Assembly: GCA_964019425.1 (NCBI GenBank)
Contig: OZ025816.1
Location: 558,001-622,000, forward strand
DNA: 64,000 bases
Direction of reading: 5' to 3'
Source: Flectonema sp. DT1601
Lineage: Eukaryota; Euglenozoa; Diplonemea; Diplonemida; Diplonemidae
Numbering within the stretch: position 1 is the stretch's first letter; each line of letters begins with the position of its first letter. The notes below the pieces were generated by a model that saw only the letters and a program-made list of their open reading frames with translations, did not search any database and was not told the DNA's origin. Made by a program: the position numbers and the translations under genes. Shown here one piece after another: positions 10,266 to 22,072 of this stretch.

Positions 10266-10795
10266 ACATTCCATGTATACCCAATCGTCTTGAACGAACA
10301 ATAGTAGTGTGATTCTTGTTTTTATTTTTACCTACAAAAGTTTCCTTTCCCTTTCTTCTCGCTTTTTTATTTTTGGGTTGTGCTTGGCTGACACCTGTGT
10401 AAGTCAACGCAACTACCCTTCACCCGCAGTTTTAATGATCGCTCGAATAAATAAAACGAAAATGAAGAGTTTTCTAAATTAGGTTTACAAATTGGTGTCG
10501 AAAAAAAAGAAACGGAAAAAAAAAAAAAAAAAAAAAAACAACAACAACAAAACAATTAACGCATTAAAAAAGTTAGTTCTTTTAATAAAAATTGAACAGA
10601 AACCGGAGCAACCTCACTATGATTTAATTCAATCTCTTCAAGATTTCAAGCATACCAACAGGGAGTTGGTCGCAGAATAATTTAATAGTACTGCAGTGCG
10701 GGGATTAAAGGTTTCTTAGATGTGTTTTTTTTCTTTTCCCCCTGTGACTTGCTCGTTGTTATTCTATTTATATTACTCAGTATTTCAAGTTAGCA
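10266..10795. other. Spacer and presumed 5' leader of the CCAR1-like gene
   Basis: Contains the Alba 3' end, a poly-A tract at about 10515-10540, and a pyrimidine-rich stretch (10722-10745) ending in TTACTCAG at about 10778-10785. That stretch looks like a splice acceptor just before the next ATG. No gene seen. Confidence 0.5.
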
Positions 10796-12842
10796 ATGGG
10801 CGGTGGGCGCTTTGGCGGTCGGGGAGGTGGGCAAAAGGGATTGCCTGCTAGTCGGTTTTTTGGTCCACAGGGAGGACAACCATACGGTAGGGGGAAAGGT
10901 GCCGCGGGAGGTAAAGGTGGCGGCAGGGCACCTCCAATTGCTGGAAGTCGATCTGCTCCTTATCCTCCGCATCAGGGTGGAAAGGGAGGCAAAGGAGGTG
11001 GGAGGAAGTCAGGCTCGATTGTACCGCAAGCACAGCCAAAAAGAAATGATGTGCATCTGCCGCATCATGGAAGTAACAAATATCAATCGGAATTTCCATT
11101 TTCGCAAGTTGTGAGAAAACTGGTTGAGCATCGACTCCGAACTCCACACCGGTCACATGTTCACGGGCAACTAACCCGCGTGATAGCCCATTGGGTGTCA
11201 ATACCAACCGGAGAATCGCAAGTACTGAACTCTACTGCTACAATTGCAAGGAGAACTAAGGGGGAAGACAGCGTGAGGATCGAATCGAGGGAAACTGCTA
11301 CTGACACTGAGCCGGAGGCAAGCAGCAGCCTTGACGCCCGAGTTCTGATATGCGGTGGGCTTGCAGCTGTTGATAGCGCTAAGAAGCACGTTCTATCTCG
11401 CTTATCTTTATATGCCGCTAAGCAACCCGCTGGAGGCCTTCAGGGTTACGGGGGAGTTTGCACCAGTGGAACTGACTCAGAGGTGATTGAACAGCTGGTG
11501 GCAAAAGTTAAGGACCAGTGTGGGTTGGATTTATCTGATGTAGAAACCTGGTACAAATTCGTAGAAATGGAGTACACTCCGCCTCTGAGAAACACAGTTT
11601 TTTACCTCCCAGCACTGTGGGAAAGTCAATCCGATCTGTTCCTAGCCAGCGCAGCAACGGAGGAGGAAATTGAGATTGAAGAGATTGTTGAGCCAGAAAT
11701 ATCCCGCGAGGGGATGACTGATGACGAATTTACAGAAGCAAAGGCTGCATTAGAGCCAGTCAAAAATATTGTAAAGAAAGTAAATAAGACTGTCGTATCC
11801 ACTCCTATCTCTCTGTCCCTCTCTGATTGCCTTAACGCGGACGTTAAGAAGCACATGCCTCGTCCAACCCTTGAATTCTACACAGCCGCGGATGCACTTG
11901 ACGAATTCTTAAAAAGAGAGATGTGTTCCATTTTGGTATCAACACTGAAAGACAAGCGTACAGAAAAACAAGATCGAGAAGAAAAACGCAAGGCTGATGA
12001 AGCTGTCCGGATCGCAGCAAAAAGGAGAAGGGAAGATGAGGACGCAGCTAAGAAGAAAGCAAAGCAAGACGAGCTGGATGCATTGCATGCAAAATGGGAA
12101 GTTGAAGACCAAGGGAAGACTGACGATGAAAAAAAAGAGTCAGAAAACGACAGAAAAAATGCCGAAAATGAAATCCTGAACCGCAAGGAAGAAGATGTTG
12201 AGGAACAAAAACAGGAGGCACAATCACCGGCGAAAGAAGACGAGGAGGAAGCTCCCAAGAAAAAACTCTTCAGAACGGTTGTTGATATTGATCAGAAGAA
12301 ATACGAAGCATTTGAATATTTTGATCGTGGTAACAGACCTGATATACGAACTGGTACCCTGCAATCTCAGCGACTTCAAAACCTCCTTCTCTGCTCTGAT
12401 GACGAATTCTCGATGGATGACGTTTCCGCACTCATGAACGCCATCAGTCATCCTCCTCACTCTATCGACTACAAGTCCCTTGTTTCCTTCCGCAGGCAAG
12501 AGGTTTGTTTATTTTCTTTTTTTGAAGAGCTGAGTGCCTTTATTATTTGTATTTGAAAGTACTGATAAGGTTCAGGTATCACTTTTTGAATTGTTCTGAT
12601 CGTTTATTTCCTTTTGCGATATTGTACCCTTTCTCACGAAACCAATTCAGGAAATTATAGAGCCTCCGCCATCAGCTAAGCCTGAGGAGGTAAAAGATTC
12701 TGAGGAAGATAAAAAGGCAGAAGAAGATGCTGTTGTGGGGGAAGCAGTGAACGAAGAGGAAGATGCCAAAATGGAAAGCAACGACACGGCTGAGACCTCG
12801 GCAGGGGTCGACGGTACAGAGGCGGAGACTGCTGAAGAGTAG
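10796..12842 (+). CDS. CCAR1/DBC1-like nuclear regulator
   Basis: Exons 10796-12502 and 12651-12842 are joined across a 148-bp phase-0 intron (GTTTGT...TTCAG), giving 632 residues. Residues 1-80 are Gly/Arg-rich with RGG/GRG motifs. Residues about 183-275 match the DBC1 domain, an inactive Nudix-like fold, ending GLDLSDVETWYKFVEME ... VFYLPALW. Residues about 335-385 correspond to the LAIYM-like region. Residues 385-490 are a highly charged coiled coil with basic clusters (KRRRE) fitting nuclear localisation. Residues 495-565 resemble the degenerate EF-hand of CCAR proteins (YEAFEYFD). The second exon adds an acidic tail. In animals CCAR1/CCAR2 act as transcription and splicing co-regulators. 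This copy is about half the animal length and lacks a recognisable SAP domain. Domain identity is good; cellular role is inferred. Confidence 0.8.
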
Positions 12843-13328
12843 ATTGGCTGTGGAAGATCGACTTACGGAAGTTGCCTCAAGAGTTTTTCAAATTTACGAA
12901 TTCGAGAGGCATTTAATCTTTTAGTTTGAGATTTTCCTGTTGAAACAATTTTTCTAGTGTCCGTCTCCCCACCTTGAGCAGTGTGAATGAAAGAAGCTAT
13001 TCTGACCAGTAGTTGAACTTTAGAAAGAAATAAACATTCATTAATGTATTAATATGTGATGTTCTTAAATTGGATTGCAAATTGCTAACCGTCTCACGAC
13101 AGTACTTTCAGCAAAAGGAAAAACAAAAAAATAAAAACAAAAAAAAGTAAGAGGAAACATAGAAAATAAGACACTGCGAGGGGAGGCCCTAGTGATTATG
13201 ATAACGAGGATTGCGGATGTTATTAATATTCAATTATTATCCAGGAGGAGGAAACAAATGGCAACCCCGAAAGCTGTTCTACCTTCCGGTCATCAGATAG
13301 GTCCAGACCACATACATACAGCAGCATT
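12843..13328. other. 3' untranslated and spacer sequence
   Basis: An AATAAA signal at about 13028 fits the 3' end of the CCAR1-like gene. The rest is A-rich unique sequence with no coding potential that I trust. Confidence 0.5.
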
Positions 13329-14093
13329 AAGATACCTATCCCCTGCCAGTAAGATACTTATCCCCTGCCAGTAAGATACTTATCCCCTGCCAGTAAGATA
13401 CTTATCCCCTGCCAGTAAGATACTTATCCCCTGCCAGTAAGATACTTATCCCCTGCCAGTAAGATACTTATCCCCTGCCAGTAAGATACTTATCCCCTGC
13501 CAGTAAGATACTTATCCCCTGCCAGTAAGATACTTATCCCCTGCCAGTAAGATACTTATCCCCTGCCAGTAAGATACTTATCCCCTGCCAGTAAGATACT
13601 TATCCCCTGCCAGTAAGATACCTATCCCCTGCCAGTAAGATACTTATCCCCTGCCAGTAAGATACTTATCCCCTGCCAGTAAGATACTTATCCCCTGCCA
13701 GTAAGATACCTATCCCCTGCCAGTAAGATACTTATCCCCTGCCAGTAAGATACTTATCCCCTGCCAGTAAGATACCTATCCCCTGCCAGTAAGATACTTA
13801 TCCCCTGCCAGTAAGATACTTATCCCCTGCCAGTAAGATACTTATCCCCTGCCAGTAAGATACTTATCCCCTGCCAGTAAGATACTTATCCCCTGCCAGT
13901 AAGATACTTATCCCCTGCCAGTAAGATACTTATCCCCTGCCAGTAAGATACTTATCCCCTGCCAGTAAGATACTTATCCCCTGCCAGTAAGATACTTATC
14001 CCCTGCCAGTAAGATACTTATCCCCTGCCAGTAAGATACCTATCCCCTGCCAGTAAGATACCTATCCCCTGCCAGTAAGATACTTATCCCCTG
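13329..14093 (+). repeat. 22-bp minisatellite, 34 full copies plus one partial
   Basis: Unit AAGATACTTATCCCCTGCCA followed by GT, perfectly in register from 13329 to 14076, then a partial unit to 14093. The only recurrent variant is TACC for TACT at the same position in several units. There are no spacers and the unit has no strong dyad. Confidence 0.97.
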
Positions 14094-14414
14094 ACCTATA
14101 CCCGTGTGCGCCGCAAGAGGGATCACTGTAACGGAGCTTACCTCCTGCTACTGCATCAAGAAACCATTGTGCACCATTGTGCACATAAGATTCCAGTGCA
14201 TCCATGTTGTGGATAGTATTCCTTGAGATAAGACCATGTTCCATCTTGCCATCTGTCAGGTATTCCATTTGTCTATTAGATTGCTCTCACAACAGGTGTC
14301 ATGGGGCTCGTCAACTTTATTGAAGGGACATAATTATTGTTTATCATTTGTACCAACTAAAGCCATCACATTATATATCTACAGTCATAATATATTTATA
14401 TCGAGTGAGTAAGA
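14094..14414. other. Spacer and 5' leader of the methyltransferase gene
   Basis: Unique sequence. A TATATATCTACAG acceptor-like motif lies at about 14371-14383, some 30 bases before the ATG. No gene seen. Confidence 0.5.
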
Positions 14415-15170
14415 ATGGGAGTAGAAGTAAAGGCCACCTGCTGTGGTAGAGAAGTTATTATAATTCGAAAGGATCTTGATGAGGACGACGGACAAGATCC
14501 GAATTTTTTCGACACCGATTATACTGTTGCTGGGGCAACTGGATTCACAATTTGGGATGGGGCATGGTCTTTGATACAGCAAGTTGATGAGAAATTACAT
14601 ACCATGTTCAAGAACAAGAAAATAATAGAACTTGGGTCTGGAACAGGTCTCGCGGGCATTTGCATTGCATCTGCCGGAGGTCACATCTTACTAACTGACT
14701 TACAACCTGTTGTTGAGGATGTACTCAGGGGGAATATACTTATGAATGTAACGCAAAATGATGATAAATTTCTCAAGCCGTGGGGTGATCAAAGTTCTTA
14801 TGTGGGTGAAGGAAGTGCTTATTCAAAACCATTAAACTGGTGCAAGTCAGTAGATAGTCAGCTTAATATGAGTGATTTAACTAACTTAGATTTTATAGTA
14901 GCGTCGGAGGTAGTCTGGTTGAAAGAATTGGTTGAACCATTCTGTAGGACTCTCGCCGACCTATTACAGCTTCCCTCCCGCCCTGTAGCAATTGTCGTCT
15001 GCCGCAGTAGAGCGAAGGAAACTTCAAAAACCTTTGCTCATCTCTCTGACGTTACAAACACTTTAACTGAATTTGGTTGCTCACTTGAACTCATCTCATC
15101 TGTAACAGGTCCTGAAGGGGCACCTACGTCAACATTTAAAATAACACTCACAAGTGATGAACGGCGATGA
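14415..15170 (+). CDS. METTL21/FAM86-type protein methyltransferase
   Basis: Single-exon gene, 251 residues, of the Methyltransf_16 family. Residues 44-53 (FTIWDGAWSL) match the family's conserved pre-motif. Residues 72-81 (ELGSGTGLAG) are the SAM-binding Gly-rich loop. TDLQ at 94-97 supplies the acidic residue after strand 2. DFIVASEVVW (159-168) is the post-I region, close to the VASEVVY of the FAM86/METTL22 branch rather than the DxxY of METTL21. A final strand follows (ITLTS). These enzymes methylate lysines of chaperones, elongation factors and similar proteins, using S-adenosylmethionine in cytosol or nucleus. The target cannot be read from the sequence. Length is normal for a complete enzyme. 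The ATG at 14415 is the first in frame. Confidence 0.85.
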   Translation: MGVEVKATCCGREVIIIRKDLDEDDGQDPNFFDTDYTVAGATGFTIWDGAWSLIQQVDEKLHTMFKNKKIIELGSGTGLAGICIASAGGHILLTDLQPVVEDVLRGNILMNVTQNDDKFLKPWGDQSSYVGEGSAYSKPLNWCKSVDSQLNMSDLTNLDFIVASEVVWLKELVEPFCRTLADLLQLPSRPVAIVVCRSRAKETSKTFAHLSDVTNTLTEFGCSLELISSVTGPEGAPTSTFKITLTSDERR

Positions 15171-15507
15171 ATTAATACAAATGTGGATATCCTGCGCAGT
15201 GGAATTTCATTTCGTGGCAGCCTCAGGTCTTATCAGGTGGAATAAATCCAGAAGGTTTGGCGTATAGTCTTTGAGTATGTCACCGACACCAGTATGGAAA
15301 TGAAATTGAACAGATTGCTGTCGAGTATTTATTTCCTTTACCTGAAGTATGTCTGCTTCTACCGAATGTTGTGGAATGTGTTTTGTAGTTCAGTTACGTA
15401 TTCTTAATTCTCTCACAGCCCCCTCCCCCCTCCCCTCACCCTCCCCCGTCCCCAGAACCCGGACTCAGGTTGCTTCTGCAACATCATCTAACACAATTTA
15501 CTCTAAT

Positions 15508-16657
15508 ATGTTGATGGATACCATGCGGACCATGCTGCCGAATAGACACATCGGGGGAAGTGTCGGAGCAAAGCCGCCACCGGCTGGAGCCATGGTATGC
15601 GTTCTATTCTCTTTAGAGTTTTACAATAAAAAGTCTAATTACGTTCAGCAAATATAAAGCACAACAGATATGCTCTTTGCATAACAAAACAAGAGGACCT
15701 AACAATGTTGAACCAACTTTTCCAGGATCTAACCAGTGGAGATGTAAGGTTGGGTCTGAGTGCAAGATGCCAGACAGCATGAAGATTGATGGGCCAACAC
15801 CACCGGGGAACGTGGTATGTATTAAGCTTAACTCCTGGTAAGCAAAACACCAGCCTGCTCTCGAATTCCTGATTTAATTAAAGCCAAATCTCTTTGTGTA
15901 TATTGTTAAAAACCCAATATTAAAACAGACCTGCGTCACTCATGGTAAGACAAGAGGACCGAACAATGTGGAGCAGACCTTCCCAGGATCCGGAGTGTGG
16001 AAATGCAAAATGGGTTCGGAGTGCAAAGTGCCGGCAGAGCTGCCACCACGTGATGGACCGATACCACCAGGTTCAGTAGTGTGCAGTCTCCATAACAAAA
16101 CAAGAGGACCAAATAATGTGACACCTATCCCGGGAAGTCACCTTTGGAGATGTCGCCAGGACTCGGAGTGCAAGATGCCGGCAAATCCAAGTGACAACAA
16201 GCATGATAACAGTGGACCAACTCAGACATGTAGCATTCATAACAAAGTGAGAGGACCAAATAATGTTGAACAGACCTACCCTGGAAGTGGTATCTGGAAA
16301 TGTAAGCCAGGTTCCAGCTGTAAAATGGCAGCAGGGACACATGGAGAAGTTCCTGGGCAAGCTCCTATTCATCCGAGTGAGCCATCAACTTGCTGGGCTC
16401 ATGCTAAGAAGAGATCACCAAATCAATTGCATCAGGTGAATACTCCATTTGGTCCTCAGTGGGAGTGTCTACCTCAATTCAAATGTAAGGGAACTGCTGG
16501 GGCACCTGCTCAGGCAGCTGTTCAAGCAGGTGGACATTACCCAATGGCAACTGTTGGAATGGATCACATGTTTCAACATGCAATGCTCATGCACCAACAA
16601 AATATGCAGAGTATGCAACTTGGCCAACTTGGAATGGGCAAGGGCCACGGTGTTTAA
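15508..16657 (+). CDS. Small protein with five Cys/His (RGPNN) repeats
   Basis: Exons 15508-15594, 15668-15814 and 15929-16657, both introns phase 0 (73 and 114 bp), give 320 residues. If translation starts at the upstream in-frame ATG 15349, the length is 373; that extension is Pro/Ser-rich and pyrimidine-biased, so I prefer 15508. Five repeats follow C-x2-H-x-K-x-R-G-P-N-N-V ... W-x-C-x5-C-K. The first is the whole of exon 2 and four are in exon 3; the last is divergent (RSPNQL). Each repeat keeps three Cys and one His in fixed spacing, as expected for one zinc ion per repeat. Linkers are Pro-rich. The C-terminus is Met/Gln/His-rich. I do not recognise a named family. Repeated small zinc knuckles with Arg/Asn-rich faces suggest RNA binding, which is inference. 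Confidence 0.75.
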
Positions 16658-16932
16658 CCCTTTCCTGAATTCAAAAAAAATAACAGTGACGTGAGGGGAA
16701 CGATTTCCTCAGTGCAATAGGAATGAGAAACGAGCTGATTAAAAAAAAAAAAAAAAAAAAATAAACAAAACAACAACTTGCATTAGCCCCAACCTCGACC
16801 CCTGCCATTTTATTTTATTTTAAACAACACCAGCGGAAGTGCCGAGTGCACCGAATTTTTAATTTCAAACTCAATAATACCGGACACGTAAAGAAAAAGA
16901 TTTATGGTGCCTTCCCACAGCATCACAATCGT

Positions 16933-16966
<34 letters not shown>

Positions 16967-17489
16967 AAAGAGAAAGTAATAGATGATTAATTACTTATTG
17001 CTCGAGAGAAACTTCTAGCAGAGCTGAGGGCTCAGAACCACTGGCATCAAAAAATAAAATAACCAATTATCTTTCACTTGTGAAGAGAAAAATAAAAAAA
17101 TAAATAAATTAATAGATAAATAAATAAACAATCAAACAAACAAACTAATTACTGTTTCATATTATTTTCGTATTAAGGAAAGCAAAAAAAGAGAAAAAAA
17201 AAAAGAAGAACATCACAACACTTGAACATTCAGAAATTAAAAAAAAAAAAAAAAACTTGCCGGTGTCAGAGAGTCCTGTTTCAAGCGGCTATCTTAGTTC
17301 TAAGGTTAGGGACGAAGAAATAAAAGGAAAAGTGAACAACAAAATAGTTTTTTTTTTTTTCCTCTTGTTCTTCCCCTACACCCCCTGTCTTTTTGCCCCT
17401 CATTTCTTCTCAACTAAATTCGGTTAATTGCTGTTGTTTTTATCGCAAAAATAATATTTGCGAACTTGGAATTATTCAATTACTTTATA
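16658..17489. other. A/T-rich spacer
   Basis: Poly-A at 16740-16762 and 17240-17255, poly-T at 16931-16964 and 17347-17360. AATAAA-like sequence at 16761 could end the Cys/His-repeat gene. No gene seen. Confidence 0.6.
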
Positions 17490-18340
17490 CCACATCCATC
17501 CCCATCCCCAAGGGTGAAAACAAACTTCGCCAATGGGGTCCCCTGAGTCGAACACTCTGCCTTTACACTGGCACCACCGTTCCCTTGCTTTGGGTGTGAA
17601 GAAATTCTCCTAGAGCGTCCCAATGTTAAAACCCTTTACTGTCATTACACTGAACTCTCTTTACAGTGTAGTACGTATTCCACTGTACGCCATCCCTTGC
17701 CTGAGGTGAAAAAGAACTTTGCCGAGGGTATCCAATTAGAGATCGCCATTCCCTTACCCAAGGTGTAAATACAATTTCACCAGGGGACTGATTCCTACCC
17801 GCTGAGTGCCCCTCCTTAGATTTATTTTGCATCATTCTGTGCCCTTCTTGTTACCGAACGTTCGTTCCCTACTCGAGGTGAAGAGAGCTTCGCCGAGGGT
17901 CCCCGTTGTAAGCTTTTGCCTTTACACTGGCACCCCGTTCCCTTACCCGAGTGGAGTAAAAGAACTTCTCCAAGGGCCCCGATGATAAACTTTTTGCACT
18001 TTAGTGCTTCTTAACAGGCTTTGTTGTTACCGACCGTTCCCATGAGGTCCGACAAGGCGTTGCATGTGGTCTTTGATTCTACGGGTACTGCCATTCCCTT
18101 TTCCCGAGTGAAAAAAGAATTTCACCGACAGATTCTTTGCACTATTAGGTGCACCCTTTTGTGGTGGTTTACATTGTCAAAGCATCGCCCCCTTTCTCAG
18201 ACTTTCCTCTGTTTGTGCTACTGTTGCCTTACTGAGGCGAATGATAACTTCATCAGGTCCCCGATGTTTACACATTTTGCCTTTACACTGGCACCACCGT
18301 TCCCTTACAAGATTAGGTGAAATAGAACTTCACCGAGCCC
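17490..18340 (+). repeat. Strongly decayed tandem repeat family
   Basis: A phrase of the form CCGTTCCCTTACCCGAGGTG, then AAAAGAACTTCGCCGAGGGT, then CCCCGATGTAAACTTTTGCC and TTTACACTGGCACC recurs with many changes. Recognisable copies start near 17499, 17578, 17688, 17750, 17869, 17936, 18089, 18220 and 18297. Copies are partial and 60-110 bp apart. No reading frame is shared between copies. Confidence 0.7.
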
Positions 18341-20522
18341 AATTCAATTGCCGAATTTTCTTCTAATTGTCACTAGTGACGTTTTCAAAAAGAACTTTAT
18401 TGATAGATTCCAAAGTGTTGGAACCTTTTGCTATTTTTACTGTTTTCCTTTCTTGTCTTACTTGCATGGACGGACTGAAAGTGGACTTCCCACGTGATCT
18501 TCACTATTTTCTTCTTTCTCGATAGACATATTAAAATAAGCTTTCCTACAAACATAAACAAAGAACTGCTACCTGTACTTGATAGAAATAAATTTCTTGC
18601 GCACTGAAGATCAGGTGTACAGTTGATCATTATTTCACTTGTGGTATTTCAAGATTGAGATTCAGTGTATTAGTATCAAGAAATAAAATCGTTTCTCTGC
18701 CCCTCATTTCTTTCTTCTTTCTTCGGATTCTCTTCCCAATCTCTCCCCCGTACTATTTTGTTAACAGTTACACCAATAAATTGCTAGCTGTGTGTAAGAT
18801 TCCCCAGCTACACTTGTGTGAAGCATGTTGTCAGGTACAGGCCTAAAGGGTCACACGTGAGATAAGTGATGTCAACGTGTTCCTCTTTTAGCGGGTTGTG
18901 GAAACAGTTTAGTGCAGTCACTTTACTGTTAGATTATAGTTCCTGAGTGGTGTAGTTGGGGGGTGCAGCAGCTCACCCAGATTCCCATCCCATCCCACCC
19001 AACCCCAAAGTTGTCGTGGACGAATAGTTCCGGTCGGGGTCTTAACGATTTCCTTTTCCGCACAAGGACTTTCCGCCCTACCTTCCTTTATTTTAGTATC
19101 GTTGTTGTTGAATTTCTTCTCGTGACCTACGTGGGTTCGTACTTTAGGAAGTATGACTCCCTCACTCTGAAACTCGGCAGGACTTATTTGCTAATAATCA
19201 GTGAAGACAATTATCATAAAAAAACAACGGGGGGAACCAAAAAGAATGGGAGGATGAAGAAGTCTAACTTAGTCAAATCCCGGTACCGCGTACCCCAATT
19301 ATTTCTTTTGTTAATTACTGGGAGAGTGGAACAACAGGGAACCACCATATTCCCTAATTGAAGTAACTCGTGTTCCTGAGAATTTCACGTTATTTTCGTT
19401 TTTTCCTCTATAGGCTCTTCTTTTATTTTTAATATATTTTTTCCGTTCTCTCTCTTGCCCCCGACTCCCCTTTTTTTTTTTTTTTAGTTTGCGATAAATG
19501 CATGGTGAAAGCTAATCCCACATTCCACAAGGAAAAAAAAAATAAAAAAAATACAAAATTAAGAAGAAGGAACGTTCCCCTTCGTCACTGATAAATAAGC
19601 AACCAGTAAAAGAATATTTTTTTTATAGTTTTGGTGTATATAGAGGTTACGGAGTTTTTTCGCTTTACTTTTTCACAGTTAAAATTGATGTACAATAAGA
19701 ATGAACCGGTTTTTTTTTTTTTTTTTTTTTACGTTTAATTTTCCCCTCCCGATATGTTGCGAAAAAAAAAAAATAAAAAAAATTCTAATTATTTTTTCCC
19801 CATTCCCCACTTTTTCATATTATTTCTCACCTGTATGAGATTACAGAAGTAAAGGCTGAAAAAAAAAAAAAAAATAAAAAACTCGTATGAAGGAAAATAA
19901 AAAAGAACAATCAAGTAGTTAAAAAAAGCGAAACTGCGTTATCAGTAACACACTAAGAGAGAAGTCAAGGAAAAAAGAAGAGGGATGGAACGAAGAAAAA
20001 AAAGAAAGACTTTCTACCCATAATTTAATATTCTAAGTTCATTACCCGGAAACCCTGTCCACTTCCGCACTTTATGGAAACTTGTTTTCAGCTACCGAGT
20101 GAGACAGCTACTGTTATACAGATGAGGAATGAACAGTAATTTGAAAAGAAAGCAAGAAGGGAAAACATAAAGGCATACGAGACACCTTTAAAAGTTGTGG
20201 TCGAGGGTTACAGAAGATGAATGGCTGTTTGAAAACTTTCTTAAAAAAGGAAACATGCGTTCCTAAAACGTGTTGAACGGATCCAGAAATCTTCTCCTCG
20301 CGTGACTACAGCTGGGGGGGGGGTTGCTATTTCCTGTTTGCGCAAAATATGATGTTTTCTCTTCGTTTTTTAATTTCCTCTTTCTTTCCCTCTTCTTCCT
20401 TTTTGCGAGAACTTACCAGATAAACGGAAAGTTTGCTAATTACTAATTAAGTTCCTTCAGCACCAGGTACGATATGAGCATCGCTGACAAGAACGCATCG
20501 CAGTTTCGACTAACAAAGTCAG
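18341..20522. other. Long spacer without a supported gene
   Basis: Mostly unique sequence with many homopolymers (for example poly-T at 19710-19730 and poly-A at 19859-19874). The open frame at 18963-19361 shows no domain and a composition like its surroundings. A G-run is at 20311-20323. Confidence 0.55.
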
Positions 20523-20601
20523 TACTTGTGATGGGAGGCACTTCTTGTGATGGGAGGTACTTCTTGTGATGGGAGGTACTTCTTGTGATGAGAAGTACCT
20601 C
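20523..20601 (+). repeat. Short tandem repeat, 19-bp unit, about four copies
   Basis: Unit ACTTCTTGTGATGGGAGGT repeated from about 20523, the last copy diverged (GATGAGAAGT). It lies about 100 bp before the LysM gene start. Confidence 0.85.
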
Positions 20602-20701
20602 AGCAGTTTGATAATTCGGTTCGATAATTAATATCAACGATGAGAGTCCTTTGCGAGAACATCAAAGTGTAATTAAAATTATCCTAACAGAGAATCACAA
20701 A

Positions 20702-21403
20702 ATGTTGCGCAACTTTACACAGGTGAATGCTGGTGCTCCCTGGCAGCAACAGCAAGCAGGACAGGAAAGGCGGCCTTCTACATCAAGACAGCAGGTTCCG
20801 ATACGCAGACCGTACGACAGGAACTTGGAAGAAGGCCACTATGGACATGAAGAAGATCGATATGACCACGAGGAAGAAGAGAATAGTACAGTTCCAGATG
20901 ATGTTCTTAAGTACGGAAATATTTGTATCTTACATGCCCTGAGACAAACTGACACCTTGCCAGTAGTTGCATTAATGTATGGGACTACTAGTGCAGTTAT
21001 TCGTGATGTGAATAATTTAAAACAAGTTGATCTCGACTGCTTAGCGGGGGGTTCCTTCCTTGTCATTCCTCTTCGAGATGAGATGGATTTAATACAACAA
21101 TGTTATTCTTTAAATCAAAAACCTGATTTCTTAGAGAAGTATGGGTCTCGTCTTCCTCCGGCTTTTCGGCAAATCCGAAAAGCACCTTCATCTGCACCCC
21201 CTCCTAATCGAACTGCTACAGCTACCAACTGGGACGACTTTAATGAACCCCACCTTGCTAATGACCCTCCAGTAGTACAACGTATTCCACGATCTACTAC
21301 TGGTCGTGGGTCGAGTGGTTCTTCAATAGGGTCGGTAGTTTCTCGTGGGATTAGATCAATCTTTTTAAGGAATGGACATAATAAAGGAAAGTATCGGAAC
21401 TAA
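20702..21403 (+). CDS. LysM-domain protein (intracellular LYSMD-like)
   Basis: Single exon, 233 residues from the first ATG in frame (20702, MLRNFTQVNA). Residues about 77-123 form a LysM motif: LHALRQTDTLPVVALMYGTT, then IRDVNNLKQ and LAGGSFLVIPL, with the usual D-T-L, Y-G-T, N and IP positions. There is no signal peptide or membrane segment, so it resembles the intracellular LYSMD1/2 proteins rather than secreted chitin-binding LysM proteins. The N-terminus is Gln/Arg-rich and acidic (HEEDRYDHEEEE). The C-terminal third is Ser/Pro/Arg-rich and ends basic. Function of intracellular LysM proteins is poorly known, and ligand binding is not assured. Confidence 0.8.
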   Translation: MLRNFTQVNAGAPWQQQQAGQERRPSTSRQQVPIRRPYDRNLEEGHYGHEEDRYDHEEEENSTVPDDVLKYGNICILHALRQTDTLPVVALMYGTTSAVIRDVNNLKQVDLDCLAGGSFLVIPLRDEMDLIQQCYSLNQKPDFLEKYGSRLPPAFRQIRKAPSSAPPPNRTATATNWDDFNEPHLANDPPVVQRIPRSTTGRGSSGSSIGSVVSRGIRSIFLRNGHNKGKYRN

Positions 21404-22035
21404 CAATACTTTGAAAAAGACTTCTCCTTGAGAGTTGTGCCAACAAATCAGAATTACTTCCGATATCTATCTTATTGGATATCCTGTCTGCAAAAATCTA
21501 TGCGGAGAAATTGCGGCAGCGTAACACAAGCACATCGAGACTACTTGGTATCATTTCTTTGTGAGTTCTTTTAATCCTTTTTGTTTCTTCTATTCGCCCA
21601 TAGGGAATAATCCATTTTCGTTACTTTATTTTTTTTGTGCATTTAACAAGTATTGCAAGAGCTAAAAACAATGTTGGCAGTCCACGTAAACCTCCTTTAG
21701 ACTAAATCGGTTCACGGGTTTCGTGACACAAACAGAACATCAACAAGTGTTATATTACTATTTTCTGTATAGTTTTGAATATTTTTTTTGTTTGAACTCT
21801 TGTCAATTATATGGCAGCTAGTCAAGCCTGTTAAGGTAACTGACTTGCTAGTTATGAAGAAGTTTTGTCATTTAGTTAGTCTCAACTGAACTGGAAGGTT
21901 ATATTTTTATTTAAAACAGCAAAACAACCCCCAGAGCTGAGCTTCACCTGCTCTGATTTCAAATCTCTTAAAATACCAACGCAGTGAGTCGTTTGCTCTT
22001 TAAGTCGATAAGTTGGTTACTTGCCTGTTTTTTTT

Positions 22036-22072
<37 letters not shown>

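Noticed and set aside
13329-14093. CRISPR-like array
   Set aside because: Units are directly joined with no spacers and the genome is eukaryotic; it is a minisatellite.
14062-14268. Minus-strand frame of 68 residues
   Set aside because: Part of it is minisatellite and the rest has no recognisable features.
18963-19361. Open frame of 132 residues
   Set aside because: No domain, composition like the spacer, and no leader or splice context supporting a gene.
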